Part shown: positions 49,280-59,003 of the stretch, one piece after another
Position numbering within the stretch: the stretch's first letter is position 1
How the letters are laid out: every line of letters begins with the position of its first letter
Origin: JAPORK01 sp026710285
Lineage (GTDB): Bacteria; Pseudomonadota; Gammaproteobacteria; Pseudomonadales; Endozoicomonadaceae
Assembly (NCBI GenBank): GCA_965201045.1
Contig: OZ241746.1
Location: forward strand, 1,426,001 to 1,490,000
Length of the DNA stretch: 64,000 nt
Reading direction: 5' to 3'
Position numbers and translations under genes: made by a program
The notes under the pieces: model-generated
Databases searched by the model: none
Told to the model about the DNA's origin: nothing
What the model saw: only the letters and a program-made list of their open reading frames with translations

Positions 49280-52200
49280 ATGTTTAAGATGTTAAAATTT
49301 TTTGATAGATTTTTATGTAAAAATCAAGCCATTTTTTTGAATGGGTTCTTTGCTTTTTCTTGTATCGTGTATCAGATATTATTGAATACATCATCAGTAA
49401 TATTACCTTATCATAAAACTGGTGTACCATTAAAAATTGCTGCAGCAGATAAAATCACCCGCCATACAAACAGTGAAACTATTCAGGTTTTAGAAAAACA
49501 ACATAACAAAACCAGTCATAGTCAGCTAAAAACAGATGGAAACAATGATGTTTCTTTTTGGTCTAATGCATTTAATTTTCAGAAAAGCTGGGGTACACAG
49601 GTAGATCCACGTACAGGCACGTTAACCGCTTATACTAAAGTAGGCAGCATGGTAAGCAATCTTGGACACGGACCCAATATCGATCTGGAAGTTATCTATA
49701 ACAGTAACAGCCTGGCTGATCCTGATAATCTGGGTCAGGGATGGAGTTGGAATCTGACCCACTTCAATTTATTAAATAATCAGTTATCTACCTCGCAGGG
49801 AAAAGTTTTTAATTTGAAACAAGACAAAAATGGTCAATGGGTGCCCCGTTATCATAAGCTAAAAGATATTCAGATTGAGGGCAGCAAAGCAACTCATTTT
49901 GTTATTACCTATGCCAATGGATTGCGGGAAACTCTAAGTCATAAAGGCTATGAAGTCCGGCTGGAGCAACAGGACGGGCGCTGGGTTAAATTTTCTTATC
50001 TGGTCGGAACACATCTGCTGAACACTATTAGTGATAATCAGAGTCATAAGATTGTCTTAACCAGAACAAAAGGGTTTACTATTATTACCAGCACTGATGC
50101 TGAGGGAAACCCCTTTAATGTTTATCTTAGCCATACAGATGGAAAATTAATTGATATTGCTTTACCTAAAAGAGACGGACAACTGTTACCCGTTCTCCAT
50201 ATGAAGTATCTTGGTCATTTAATTTCCCGGGTAACTTATCCAACCGGCTTACAAAAAGAGATAACGTATAACTGCACTAATGCAATGAAAGTACCCCTGC
50301 AAAGCTATAACAGGGGCTTATGTGTTGTTGTACAAACTTCAGTTAATCCGGGTACAAATCAACCCAAAATGATAACCCGGTATTCTTACAGTGAAAGTAA
50401 TGCCAATGCACACAACTATCTGGGATTTAATTCAGGATTGGATTTTGCACAGAAATCCAGTTATGATACATTATTTGCAACACCAGCCAGTTATACTTAC
50501 ACAACTACACAAGATAATGGAATAACCAGGCAGATTCGTACTTATAATAAATATCATTTATTAATTAATGCACAAATTGTCAGTGATCGTACAGATCATC
50601 TGCTGACAGAAATACATAGTTTCTTTTGTGATACCAATCAGATTGATGGATGCGCTCACACTACATTTGAAAACTTACCGGCAACTTATGGTTTGCCACT
50701 GAAAGTAATTACCAGAACCTGGGGCGAAAACTCAGGTCTTCCGGCAACAGAGATAACAGAGCAACAGTATGATTCACAGGGAAGACTGGTTAGTGCAACA
50801 GACGCTTATGGGCGTATGAAGAAAGTCAGCTACTGTCCAACAGAGGGTGATAACCTTTGTCCTGTTGAACCGCCTGGCTGGTTGTTAAGCAGTCAGGTAG
50901 AATCAGTAACTGATTATCCTTCATACAGAGTATCAGGCTCAGCAAACCTTCCGGTAACAGTTCAATATAGCCGCTATAAAAAAGAACCAAATATTAGTGG
51001 AAACGGATATATTTTAGTCCTTGAAGATAAAACAATTAAATCGGGCAATCAATACACTGAAATGAAACAACAATACTACGATAATCCACAGGATGTTTTT
51101 AGATATGGTTTGTTAAAAACTGCTACTACAACCGGTACAGTATCACCTGTGGCAACATTTAATTCAGTAACGAAAAACTTTTATTACATTTTAGATGCTG
51201 ATCATAAGACCAAAACAGTTTATGAAACTATTAAGCTTAAATCAGGTCAGCTTAAGCGATCACCAGCTGTTACAACCAGTTTGTTTACTAACCAGACCAT
51301 TGAAAGTGCTGATGCAGAAAACAAAAATATTACTCGTTATCATTATGATTACTGGGGGAGAATGATACAGGTTGATTTTTGTGTAGGTACACCTTTTGCA
51401 GTTAGTAAACATTATGAATATGGTATCTCTTCCGGGTATATCCGGTTACTTATCACAGATAGTAATGGTTTAAGAAAAAAAATTATTTTTGATGGAGCCG
51501 GACGACAACTAAAAATTTTCACTGAGGCTATAGCTGATACAGGGAAAGTTATGCATGGCATATGGCTTCCGGTTAAAAGCACAGATTATGATTTATATGG
51601 GCGCATAACAGCTGAACATACTTATTATGTAGACAGCTCAGAAAAATCCCACCAGCTTACTACTACTTTCGACTATGATGCACTGGGAAGAACAAATAAA
51701 GTTCACTTACCCGATCAAGAAACCCAGGTGAAAATGTATGATGACCCTGATCGTTGTACAGTTAGTTTTGTGTATGATAGTCAAAATCATTACTCTCCTG
51801 TTTTGATTGTTCACGGCAATATCCTGGATAAACCGGTAGAACAAATGATTTTACCGGCAGGTTTTATTCATGATTACTCTTCTGTGCGCTCATTGTGCAA
51901 AATCAGCAATGTTGAGCCTGCTGCCAGGGTCTCTTATGCCGCTTATGATGGTTTTGGTAGAAAAATTACATCTGTTGATCCGGCAGGAAGGAAAGTAACG
52001 ACAACTTACGACGATGCCGGACAAGTGATAAAAACGACAGATCCTTTAGGTAATCAATTTCATAATGTCTATGATTTATTGGGGCATACTATTCAGCAAT
52101 GGATTATTCCTGCAAAGAGTAATACACAATATTTGCTTGCTTCTGCACAATATGACAGTGCAGGAGAACTATTATGGAAAGCAGGTGAAGATGGAAAAAA

Positions 52201-54844
52201 AACCAGCTATACCTATACAGCAAACAGTCAGGTAGCCACTACTATTATACCTTCAGGTCATGTAATATCATGGCAGTATAATGTGATAGGTTTGCCTGTT
52301 AGTGAAAGTATTGATGGTAAGGAGTCTGTACATATTGATTATGACGCTGTAACTGCTTTACCTATTAAAAAAGTAGATATAACCGGAATCACCCGGTGGA
52401 TTTACAGTGATGACAAAAAGATACAACAACTGTTTCATACAGGAGAAAGGATTTATCCAAATTATTACTTCACCTGGAATTATGATAAGAACAGAAGAGT
52501 TATCAGTGCAACGGATTTAAACGGTAATAAAATATCAACAGATTATGATTGGCTTGGTCGTATAAGTTTAATAAATTATCATGATAGTAAGGATAAAAAT
52601 GAACTACTACAGATGTCTGCTTATGATACTTTTTCCAGAATAGTAAAAATCAGCTATGGCAGTGGTATGCAGCGGAACATAGAGTATAACAAATATAGTC
52701 AGACCAGCAATGTCGTGGATATGCTTGCAAGTAAACCATTGTCAGCCTGGCAGTACAGTTATGATAAAGAGGGTAACATCATTACCTTAATACATAAGTA
52801 TGGAAATAATCAGCAAGCTATTCTGAATTATCAATATGATGTTCTGAATAATTTGGTGGTTATGAATTGTTCAGGTTCTCCCGGTTTACCTCTGTGTCCA
52901 AGAGATACCTCTTTTCAAGGTACTGGTATGAAGCAGGCACCAATAATTACAAGGCAAAATTATTCTTTTAATATGCTAAACCGTATGCAACAAGTGAAGG
53001 AATTATTGCTGAACACTGATCAACAAAAGACAGCGAGTAAAACAATTGGTTATAATTATGGCTATCAGCAAGCTCCGTTACGGCTTAAACAAATAACGAC
53101 GCAATGGAATAATATAACACCGGTTATGACAAACTTTGTTTATGATTCAGCAGGTAACATGATAGTTGATAGTGAAAACAACAAGATTAGCTATAATATT
53201 TTTAATCAGATAACCAAAGTACTCACTCCTGATGGAAAACAAAGCAATTACTTTTATGATGGTAGTGGCAGAGAAATAAGACAGACAACCAGCACAGGCG
53301 ACAGTCGAAATCTATTTTATGTTGGAACTCATCTCCTGAATGAACAAATAAATAATGTACAACAAGACACACATACTGTTAGTTATTTAGGTGTCTGCAA
53401 AGCTATTGATGGTCTGATTCATGAATATTATGAACAAAACTATAAAGGCGATATAACCGCTGTATTGACTAGAACAAAACAGGATAGTTATGTTTTGAAT
53501 CAGCAAAACATTTACAGTCCTTATGGTATGGTGTGGCATACAGCTGAACCTGCTGCTGATCTGCCATGGTACCAGCAAACTTTTACCGGGTTTAACGGTG
53601 AACAAACTGATCCGGCTACCGGGTGGCAGTTCCTAGGTGCAGGTCACCGTACTTATAATCCGGCTCAGCGCTATTTTGTTAGCGAAGACCAGGCAGGAGA
53701 TGGTTATGCTTTTGGTGGCAACAATCCGATAATGAATAGTGACCCGAGTGGTAACAGACCAAAATGGCTGGGGGCTGCAACACAGATTATGAGCAGTATG
53801 GGTACGCTGGGTATGTCAGCCATTCATAAAAAATGGGCTAATCTTGTCGGAATATCATTGATGGCAGCACTTACTGTAGCGGGTGCAGTCCTGTCAATCT
53901 ATGGGGGATTTGCCGCAACACCGCTACTGCTTGGACTGAGCGCTGTGATGACAGTGAGTGCCGGTGGTCTTACGTTCGCTTCTGCTGTTGTTCCAACCAA
54001 CAGAGGTCTGAGTATAGCCAGTGCTGCTGTTGGAGCGATGGCTGCACTTGTGAATATAGTCATGCTGGGCGATACTATTATTTGTGGAGTCAGCTCTATT
54101 ATGAAAGAGGCAAATCTTAATGGCATTGGTGAAAGTGTTGGCATGCTAGAAAATAGTATTAATTCTGAAAAAGATCCCGTCATGTTACCTGCGGATTTTT
54201 CATCCGGCAGTGAGGATAACATCCCTCTGGTGTATGGTGATAAATCTGATATTGAAATTATTTTACGTCACAGACTCAATTTTGTTGTAGATATCGAGAA
54301 AAACTTTGCTGGTAAAGAGGTGATTCAGCTACAAAAGCGTAGTACGATTAATGAGGTATGGAAGGTCTTATACGGAGAGTTTTTTTCAGGCGGAGTAAAA
54401 CGTAAAAGTATGTTTAGTACATTGTTGCTGCTTGGTCGTGAAAACATGACAGGCGATCAACTTTCACTTCAAGAACTGGCAGGGAATCTGTATGCATTAC
54501 AAGGATTTCACGGTTTAATAGAAGATACTGTTATAGTTGGAGAAGAATTATTTGGTGGGAATAATTTTATTAAAGAGTTATACATTAATGAAGTTCTTGA
54601 TAATTACTCTTTTGCTTTTTGGAATGCTCCTCATTCTGAATCTTTCGGCTATATGCAGGAAAATAGTGACTGTAAAGGTTTGTGGCATCTTTACAATTTT
54701 AAAAATGGTGACATAAAGAATAAGTTAATTAATGCTAATGAATTATACGGAAGACGTATTTTTGCACAGTTAGCACGGAAATCTCAATTTTTTGTTTTTA
54801 TTAGGCGCTCCAGATCTATTAGTAACGTTTGTGCTGTATGTTAA
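49280..54844 (+). CDS. YD-9: secreted RHS/YD-repeat protein, last gene of the array
   Basis: 1,854 aa from ATG 49280. A TTG at 49265 and another ATG at 49289 are alternatives; ATG 49280 is the first ATG in the frame. Signal peptide at residues about 21-40 (FFAFSCIVYQILLNTSS). Module SNAFNFQKSWGTQVDPRTG near 93, YD-repeat core, then SEDQAGDGYAFGG near 1469 (Pro of DPAG replaced by Gln) and NSDPSGN. Hydrophobic segment includes AVVPTNRGLSIASAAVGAM. The C-terminal domain has LGRENMTGDQL, YSFAFWNAPHSESFGY and WHLYNF, with a basic tail FIRRSRS and CAVC at the end that other copies lack. An ISAzo13-like end lies 32 bp after the stop, so the extreme C-terminus may have been altered by mobile DNA. 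Confidence 0.9.
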   Translation: MFKMLKFFDRFLCKNQAIFLNGFFAFSCIVYQILLNTSSVILPYHKTGVPLKIAAADKITRHTNSETIQVLEKQHNKTSHSQLKTDGNNDVSFWSNAFNFQKSWGTQVDPRTGTLTAYTKVGSMVSNLGHGPNIDLEVIYNSNSLADPDNLGQGWSWNLTHFNLLNNQLSTSQGKVFNLKQDKNGQWVPRYHKLKDIQIEGSKATHFVITYANGLRETLSHKGYEVRLEQQDGRWVKFSYLVGTHLLNTISDNQSHKIVLTRTKGFTIITSTDAEGNPFNVYLSHTDGKLIDIALPKRDGQLLPVLHMKYLGHLISRVTYPTGLQKEITYNCTNAMKVPLQSYNRGLCVVVQTSVNPGTNQPKMITRYSYSESNANAHNYLGFNSGLDFAQKSSYDTLFATPASYTYTTTQDNGITRQIRTYNKYHLLINAQIVSDRTDHLLTEIHSFFCDTNQIDGCAHTTFENLPATYGLPLKVITRTWGENSGLPATEITEQQYDSQGRLVSATDAYGRMKKVSYCPTEGDNLCPVEPPGWLLSSQVESVTDYPSYRVSGSANLPVTVQYSRYKKEPNISGNGYILVLEDKTIKSGNQYTEMKQQYYDNPQDVFRYGLLKTATTTGTVSPVATFNSVTKNFYYILDADHKTKTVYETIKLKSGQLKRSPAVTTSLFTNQTIESADAENKNITRYHYDYWGRMIQVDFCVGTPFAVSKHYEYGISSGYIRLLITDSNGLRKKIIFDGAGRQLKIFTEAIADTGKVMHGIWLPVKSTDYDLYGRITAEHTYYVDSSEKSHQLTTTFDYDALGRTNKVHLPDQETQVKMYDDPDRCTVSFVYDSQNHYSPVLIVHGNILDKPVEQMILPAGFIHDYSSVRSLCKISNVEPAARVSYAAYDGFGRKITSVDPAGRKVTTTYDDAGQVIKTTDPLGNQFHNVYDLLGHTIQQWIIPAKSNTQYLLASAQYDSAGELLWKAGEDGKKTSYTYTANSQVATTIIPSGHVISWQYNVIGLPVSESIDGKESVHIDYDAVTALPIKKVDITGITRWIYSDDKKIQQLFHTGERIYPNYYFTWNYDKNRRVISATDLNGNKISTDYDWLGRISLINYHDSKDKNELLQMSAYDTFSRIVKISYGSGMQRNIEYNKYSQTSNVVDMLASKPLSAWQYSYDKEGNIITLIHKYGNNQQAILNYQYDVLNNLVVMNCSGSPGLPLCPRDTSFQGTGMKQAPIITRQNYSFNMLNRMQQVKELLLNTDQQKTASKTIGYNYGYQQAPLRLKQITTQWNNITPVMTNFVYDSAGNMIVDSENNKISYNIFNQITKVLTPDGKQSNYFYDGSGREIRQTTSTGDSRNLFYVGTHLLNEQINNVQQDTHTVSYLGVCKAIDGLIHEYYEQNYKGDITAVLTRTKQDSYVLNQQNIYSPYGMVWHTAEPAADLPWYQQTFTGFNGEQTDPATGWQFLGAGHRTYNPAQRYFVSEDQAGDGYAFGGNNPIMNSDPSGNRPKWLGAATQIMSSMGTLGMSAIHKKWANLVGISLMAALTVAGAVLSIYGGFAATPLLLGLSAVMTVSAGGLTFASAVVPTNRGLSIASAAVGAMAALVNIVMLGDTIICGVSSIMKEANLNGIGESVGMLENSINSEKDPVMLPADFSSGSEDNIPLVYGDKSDIEIILRHRLNFVVDIEKNFAGKEVIQLQKRSTINEVWKVLYGEFFSGGVKRKSMFSTLLLLGRENMTGDQLSLQELAGNLYALQGFHGLIEDTVIVGEELFGGNNFIKELYINEVLDNYSFAFWNAPHSESFGYMQENSDCKGLWHLYNFKNGDIKNKLINANELYGRRIFAQLARKSQFFVFIRRSRSISNVCAVC

Positions 54845-54876
54845 TACCCACTTTAAACCCGGTTTGGAGTTTTTAA

Positions 54877-54907
54877 GGAATATGCACAAAACAGTTTAGA
54901 CAAATTC
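54877..54907 (+). mobile_element. Solitary ISAzo13-like terminal repeat
   Basis: GGAATATGCACAAAACAGTT followed by TAGACAAATTC matches the left end of the ISAzo13 copy at 59004 at about 25 of 31 positions. No transposase and no partner end was found beside it. Probably the remnant of a second ISAzo13 insertion just behind YD-9. Confidence 0.6.
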
Positions 54908-54959
54908 AAAAGTAATTTGTGGTTGTGTCTGGCTTGCCTTCGACTCCGCTCAGCCAACG

Positions 54960-55590
54960 CTCCGTAGCCAGCAGAGTTGAAATCAGAAAATTAAAAAATT
55001 CGGAAATTTTTTGATGATCAATCACCTGAATAGCTTGTGTAAAATTTTTTATTTTTAACATGAATATTTCATACCTACACACTAAACGACAGTTTTTGAT
55101 AACAAATTTGATTAAAAATTTATCTTAAAATCTCTTTTTTTATAGCATATTAAGTTATTTTACATTTCCTGGTAGATGAAAAATTAAAAAAATACAATAC
55201 ATACAAAGTGCACCTTGCAATTTTTAGTTAAATTTGCTTGTAACTATATGAAAAGTAATAAAAACATCTACTTCTTTACCTTTTAGGTATGAAATATTCG
55301 GGTTAAGCTGGTAAGCAATGAACAGGTAACAGGTTCTTCTCCGGTAGGCACATCAATTTCTGTTGCTAATATTGCCGCAACTTTAACTGTTGGCATCTTG
55401 TTCGTGGTCGCCTGGATTTCGGCGGTTGTAATATTAACTCTGTTATCTGAACGGATTGTCGGACTGTTCTGCTTTTTTTGTCACGACCGGAAGGTGTCTG
55501 AAATTTCAGTTCACCTCATACAGATGTAGCACTTACCTTAAGAATATGTAATCCCTGCCGGAATGACGTATCTTTTCAGCTTTATCTATT
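54960..55590 (-). pseudogene. Tn5/IS4-like transposase remnant split by a 244-bp MITE
   Basis: Minus-strand pieces in order: GELKFQTPSGRDKKSRTVRQ, then after a frame change MPTVKVAAILATEIDVPTGE and EPVTCSLLTSL, then after the MITE KIKNFTQAIQVIDHQKISEF. These follow the C-terminal DDE region of Tn5/IS50-type transposases (AxExxPPxGxEPxxWLLLTxL...VIxWYxxRWxIExFF). Removing 55059-55302 and one TTAA joins LLTS to LKIKNF in frame, which confirms both the remnant and the MITE boundaries. Stops and frameshifts elsewhere show it was already decaying. The catalytic Asp residues are not in the surviving piece. Confidence 0.7.
55059..55302. mobile_element. 244-bp MITE with IS1380-like ends, TSD TTAA
   Basis: Right end GGTATGAAATATTCGGG and left end CATGAATATTTCATACC form terminal inverted repeats nearly identical to those of the IS1380 copy at 58779-61699 (CCCGAATATTTCATACCC). 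TTAA flanks both sides (55055-55058 and 55303-55306). The inside holds no ORF and little similarity to IS1380, so it is a non-autonomous element probably moved by the IS1380 transposase. Its excision restores a transposase reading frame. Confidence 0.75.
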
Positions 55591-55625
55591 TGCTAATGAA
55601 AGATTTTCGTTAAGTCAAAAACTCC

Positions 55626-56066
55626 GAGCTGGGGTTAAAATTAAATGCGTTTGACTATAGTTTGTTATTACCTGTTCCTGCTTTGATTTTTTGATTGTGA
55701 TTTTTTTAGTCTCTGAAGAGAGACCTTTAAAAATCTTTGCCTGTTGTAACTGTACCTTTTTGTATATGCGTATGAATAATTTTTATTTTCAGGCTGAGAA
55801 AAAGGAGTGATAACCGATGAAAACAGGTTCAGTTGCTCAACTGAAAATAAATGTTTTTTAAAACAATGACTGATGGAAAAAATACGGAAGTCAGGTTTAA
55901 CATCCAGAAAATGTCTCCACTCAAAGTATATACCGATCTGACTTGAAAATATTGGGTTTACTTTATCAGAAATCATTATTGTTAAAAGGTTGTACAAAAA
56001 TGAATCCATTGTGTTGAAGCGGAATGAATATAGATGCAAAGAATGAGTTTTCTTGTTTTCCAACAT
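55626..56066 (-). pseudogene. Degenerate remnant of a YD-gene 5-prime part
   Basis: The minus strand ends in TCAAACGCATTTAATTTT (SNAFNF in one frame, about 55640-55657), nearly identical to the start of the YD module, preceded by a Lys/Gln/Ser/Asn-rich stretch as in intact copies. A 132-codon ORF covers 55668-56066 but resembles no known protein and its frame does not join SNAFNF. It also includes the repeat at 55929-55994. I treat it as decayed YD sequence rather than a gene. Confidence 0.4.
55929..55994. repeat. Short dispersed repeat, copy 2
   Basis: Similar to 12443-12507 (see there). Both lie beside YD remnants. Confidence 0.45.
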
Positions 56067-56087
56067 CTAGGTCTTTAAAAACAACAC

Positions 56088-56216
56088 TTCGGACACTTTT
56101 TGCAAGCTATTGATTTTAAAAGGTTTTATCTTTTTGTCTTGCTGCAAAAAATATTCCTGTAAATCAATTGCTTACAGCTTGACCCATAGTAGATTTTTAA
56201 AAATTACCAGAAGTAT
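56088..56216. repeat. Palindromic dispersed repeat, copy 1
   Basis: About 130 bp similar to 62096-62222. Contains inverted arms (CAAGCTATTGATTT and AAATCAATTGCTTACAGCTTG) and ends resembling ACTTCxGG in opposite orientation. It has the form of a small MITE or REP-like element. No ORF. Confidence 0.5.
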
Positions 56217-56275
56217 GGTAAAAATAAAAGCGACAGTTTGAAAGTGTGACCGGCAGTTCTTTCTATCTGGTGAAC

Positions 56276-56295
56276 GGCGGGATGATAGTCCCGCC
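56276..56295. repeat. GC-rich hairpin
   Basis: GGCGGGA TGATAG TCCCGCC, a perfect 7-bp stem with a 6-nt loop, strikingly GC-rich for this region. It lies 55 bp beyond the stop of the ankyrin gene, but no T-run follows on either strand, so terminator function is uncertain. Confidence 0.5.
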
Positions 56296-56350
56296 CTACT
56301 AAATTGTGTCAATTAATAAAAGTGGTCTTTTTGTATCTATTGGTCAGGCA

Positions 56351-56824
56351 TTATTTACTACTGTTTATTTTTGCCTGCTCCAGGAGCTTTATACACTCAA
56401 GTTTATTGTATTCTCGGGCAAACGTTAAAGTTGTCTTACCCTGCAGATTTGTTGCATTAATATCAATATTATTATGGCTCACCAGAGCGTCTACACAATC
56501 TGAATGACCTTCCCGTGAAGCTAGCATTAAAGCTGTATAACCATCCTTATCTTTTGTATTGATATTAACACCCATTTTTATCAGATCTTTTAAACAATTC
56601 AAGTCACCTTTGTCTGCAGCTTCGAGGAAAGCTGTACTAGCACCACTATTGCTCATTGACTTGACGTCATTTTGCATTTTATTCCGGTTGGTTAATGCGT
56701 TAAAACATTTTTGAATTACATCCTTTATTTTTTCGTAACTCCCCAGGTACTCTATAATCATAAAAAAACAAAAGTGAGCTGAGTTAAGGCACCTTCTAAA
56801 CAAAAGCAACCAAAACAATTTCAA
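56351..56824 (-). CDS. Ankyrin-repeat protein
   Basis: 157 aa. Residues about 61-155 form three ankyrin repeats: STAFLEAADKGDLNCLKDLI, DGYTALMLASREGHSDCVDA and GKTTLTFAREYNKLECIKLL, with the helix-turn-helix and beta-hairpin spacing of the family. The N-terminal 25 residues are hydrophobic and aromatic (FWLLLFRRC...CFFMII). An alternative start at Met22 would remove part of this. Ankyrin repeats bind proteins and are common in host-associated bacteria, often as secreted effectors. It is small and stands alone between mobile fragments. Target and export route are unknown. Confidence 0.7.
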   Translation of the reverse strand: MKLFWLLLFRRCLNSAHFCFFMIIEYLGSYEKIKDVIQKCFNALTNRNKMQNDVKSMSNSGASTAFLEAADKGDLNCLKDLIKMGVNINTKDKDGYTALMLASREGHSDCVDALVSHNNIDINATNLQGKTTLTFAREYNKLECIKLLEQAKINSSK

Positions 56825-56914
56825 ATCTTCTTAAAAATGATAGTTTTAAAAAAATCTACTCATAGTAAGTCGCTATGCAAAAAAAACAAAAAAAGAAAGT
56901 GTAAAGTTATGCCG

Positions 56915-58329
56915 TTATCCACCAGGTAAAGGCACTGTTTTGTTGAAGATTTTTTGGATACTTTCTAAGATATTCCAACCCTGTTTTTTAGCAGTTGAGA
57001 TAAAACTACGAATGCGAATAAATTTTTCAGCTCCCTTTGTTGTTCTAAATCCACCTGATATCTTTTGTTTACACTTCATCATCCGGATATCTTGTTCTGC
57101 TTGATTATTAGTAAAAGGAATTTCCGGATCAGTTAAAAAACGTAATACGTCATCACAATAATTCCATAACCGAAGCAACAGATCATGTCCTTTTCTTTTT
57201 GGTGCCTTACCGCACTTACTTTTTTTGATTAACGGCTTAAGTGATTCATGGTATGCCAGACCTTCTTTCACAATCTCTGTATAGGAAGCTCTGAGACGTG
57301 CTAATTTATCAGCTGCAATCGTTTTCCCTTTATGTAATTTTTTATACCGCAGGCTACATAACAACCAATGACTCATTTTTTTAGCCCAAGACTCTTCATC
57401 TTCAATCAATGCATTCAACTCACGTAAATGATGCGCATTGCATAATCCGTGATTAACACCGTTAAGCTGGTAGTAAGGTTTGTAATGATCATGCACCACT
57501 GTGCCAGATAAATCAGGAAGCAGTGCCTTACGTTTGGGTGAGATGTGATAGTAGGTTAATGTTTTATCAGAAGACACATGTAGCCATTGTGTCTTGCTAT
57601 TGATTCGAAAACCTGTTTCATCCAGATGTTTCACAGAAGCCTTACTGACATGTTTCAACACCGTCTGTTCAAATATTTCAAGTTCATTAAAAGCCTGATC
57701 AGTAAAACTGTTTAGTGTGGCAGTAGCCAGCGGTAACTTAAAAAGGTCTGCAAATAAACTTTGCAGACGATCTTCAGGAATTAACTGTTTGATGTTGCAA
57801 ATAAACAGCAAAACTTTTGATGTTTTGCCCATAAGAAACCGGTGCTCTGACACCATCCGGAAAATCTGCACATACACGCTTTTTACAGGCAGGGCATTGT
57901 TTGATTTCAGCCCGATGTTCTGTGACTTCTACCTTAGGTATATCAAATACTTGCCTGATAACAAAATCATCGACATCTATCTGGTTTAAATCACACTTGC
58001 ACCCGGGACAGCAGGATAAATCATGAAAAATAATATGGTCAGGTTTACTTGAGAGTATTACCTTTATGCCCTTCCTGACCACCGTTTTTCTTTCGACCTT
58101 TTTTACGTAGTGACTGATTACGAGTAAGTTTTTTTAAACCATCACTGGATGGAGGTTTAGAACTGTTTTGGCTATTTTGGTTCAGGCTATGCTTTAGTTG
58201 AGCATTTTCTTGTTTTAACTCAGCATTTTCAATACGAAACGCTGTATTTTCTATACAAAGCTCCGTTATTTTTATCTTAAGTGCATTTATCTGTGCTTAA
58301 AGCTGTATAATTTTTTCTGAGTTATCCAT
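56915..58329 (-). pseudogene. IS66-family transposase (TnpC) with three lesions
   Basis: From ATG 58329 the minus strand encodes an IS66 TnpC: coiled-coil N-terminus (ENAELKQENAQLKHSL), SSKPPSSDG, zinc-binding CPGCKCD and CPACKKRVC, and a DDE core with LDETGF, VHDHYKPYY and NNQAEQDIRMMK. Three defects break it: an in-frame TAA at codon 11 (58297-58299), a frameshift near 58047-58062 after GGQEGHKGNTLK, and a frameshift near 57785-57790 after YLQHQ. The C-terminal 320-codon frame keeps the catalytic residues, but no full product is possible without recoding. tnpA and tnpB partners are absent. Terminal repeats were not identified. Confidence 0.88.
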
Positions 58330-58574
58330 GATGTATATATTATGGATAACCTCAGGCTGAAGTAAAGCTTTTTTTATTTCACCATAATAAGATATCTGGG
58401 GAGTTACGATTTTTTTATTTTAGTTTTATTTTATTAAAAAGACAGCGGTATTGTTTTTTAAAAATAACAAAGCAGTTTTATCTTACTCAAACATCATAAT
58501 AAATTTTATATACTTATAAAACGACAAATCACATTTATTATTTTATAAATATATCCATTCAGGTTTAAAACACC
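58330..58574. other. Intergenic sequence between IS66 remnant and the IS nest
   Basis: AT-rich, no gene seen. Probably includes the upstream end of the IS66 element and the broken edge of the IS3 remnant. Confidence 0.4.
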
Positions 58575-59003
58575 GGACTTTTTTCGGTCTGCTTTGGAGT
58601 AAGTTTACCATTACAATGAAAAGCCTGATACTCGCGTACCCAGCTTAAGTACTAGAGCACAAATTCCCAAATTTCGGACAACTTCTTCGCACAGGGCTTA
58701 CGCACCAAGAGAATCATTCTCATTTGGAGCTTCATATAACATTTTTTTGAGACTCAATCTGTTCATTTTAACCTCTAACCCGAATATTTCATACCCTAAA
58801 AAATAGAGCGAACTTATGCACGTAGAAGACATCTATTGTTTTTTTGGTGTGATTTTTTACTATTTTGAGCGTATTTTCCATTTTTCAGGCATAACCCCCC
58901 CCTTACCCCATTATTTGTCAACATGCCGGGAACAGCATTTCTTCTTTGCTAGCCAGGATTAAGCCGTTCAGCTATCTCTTGAAAAAGCCGTTTGCAAGGA
59001 TAA

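Noticed and set aside
18929..54844. The tandem YD genes as an assembly artefact
   Set aside because: Copies differ throughout, with distinct tails and spacers, so simple duplication of one read set is unlikely; YD-2/YD-3 and YD-6/YD-7 would still merit long-read confirmation.
54930..54970. CCTTCGACTCCGCTCAGCC as a regulatory site
   Set aside because: This GC-rich motif is a common dispersed genomic sequence; nothing ties it to a function here.
55668..56066. 132-codon ORF as a real gene
   Set aside because: No family similarity, low complexity, adjacent to a YD module remnant and sharing a repeat with 12443-12507; better read as decayed sequence.
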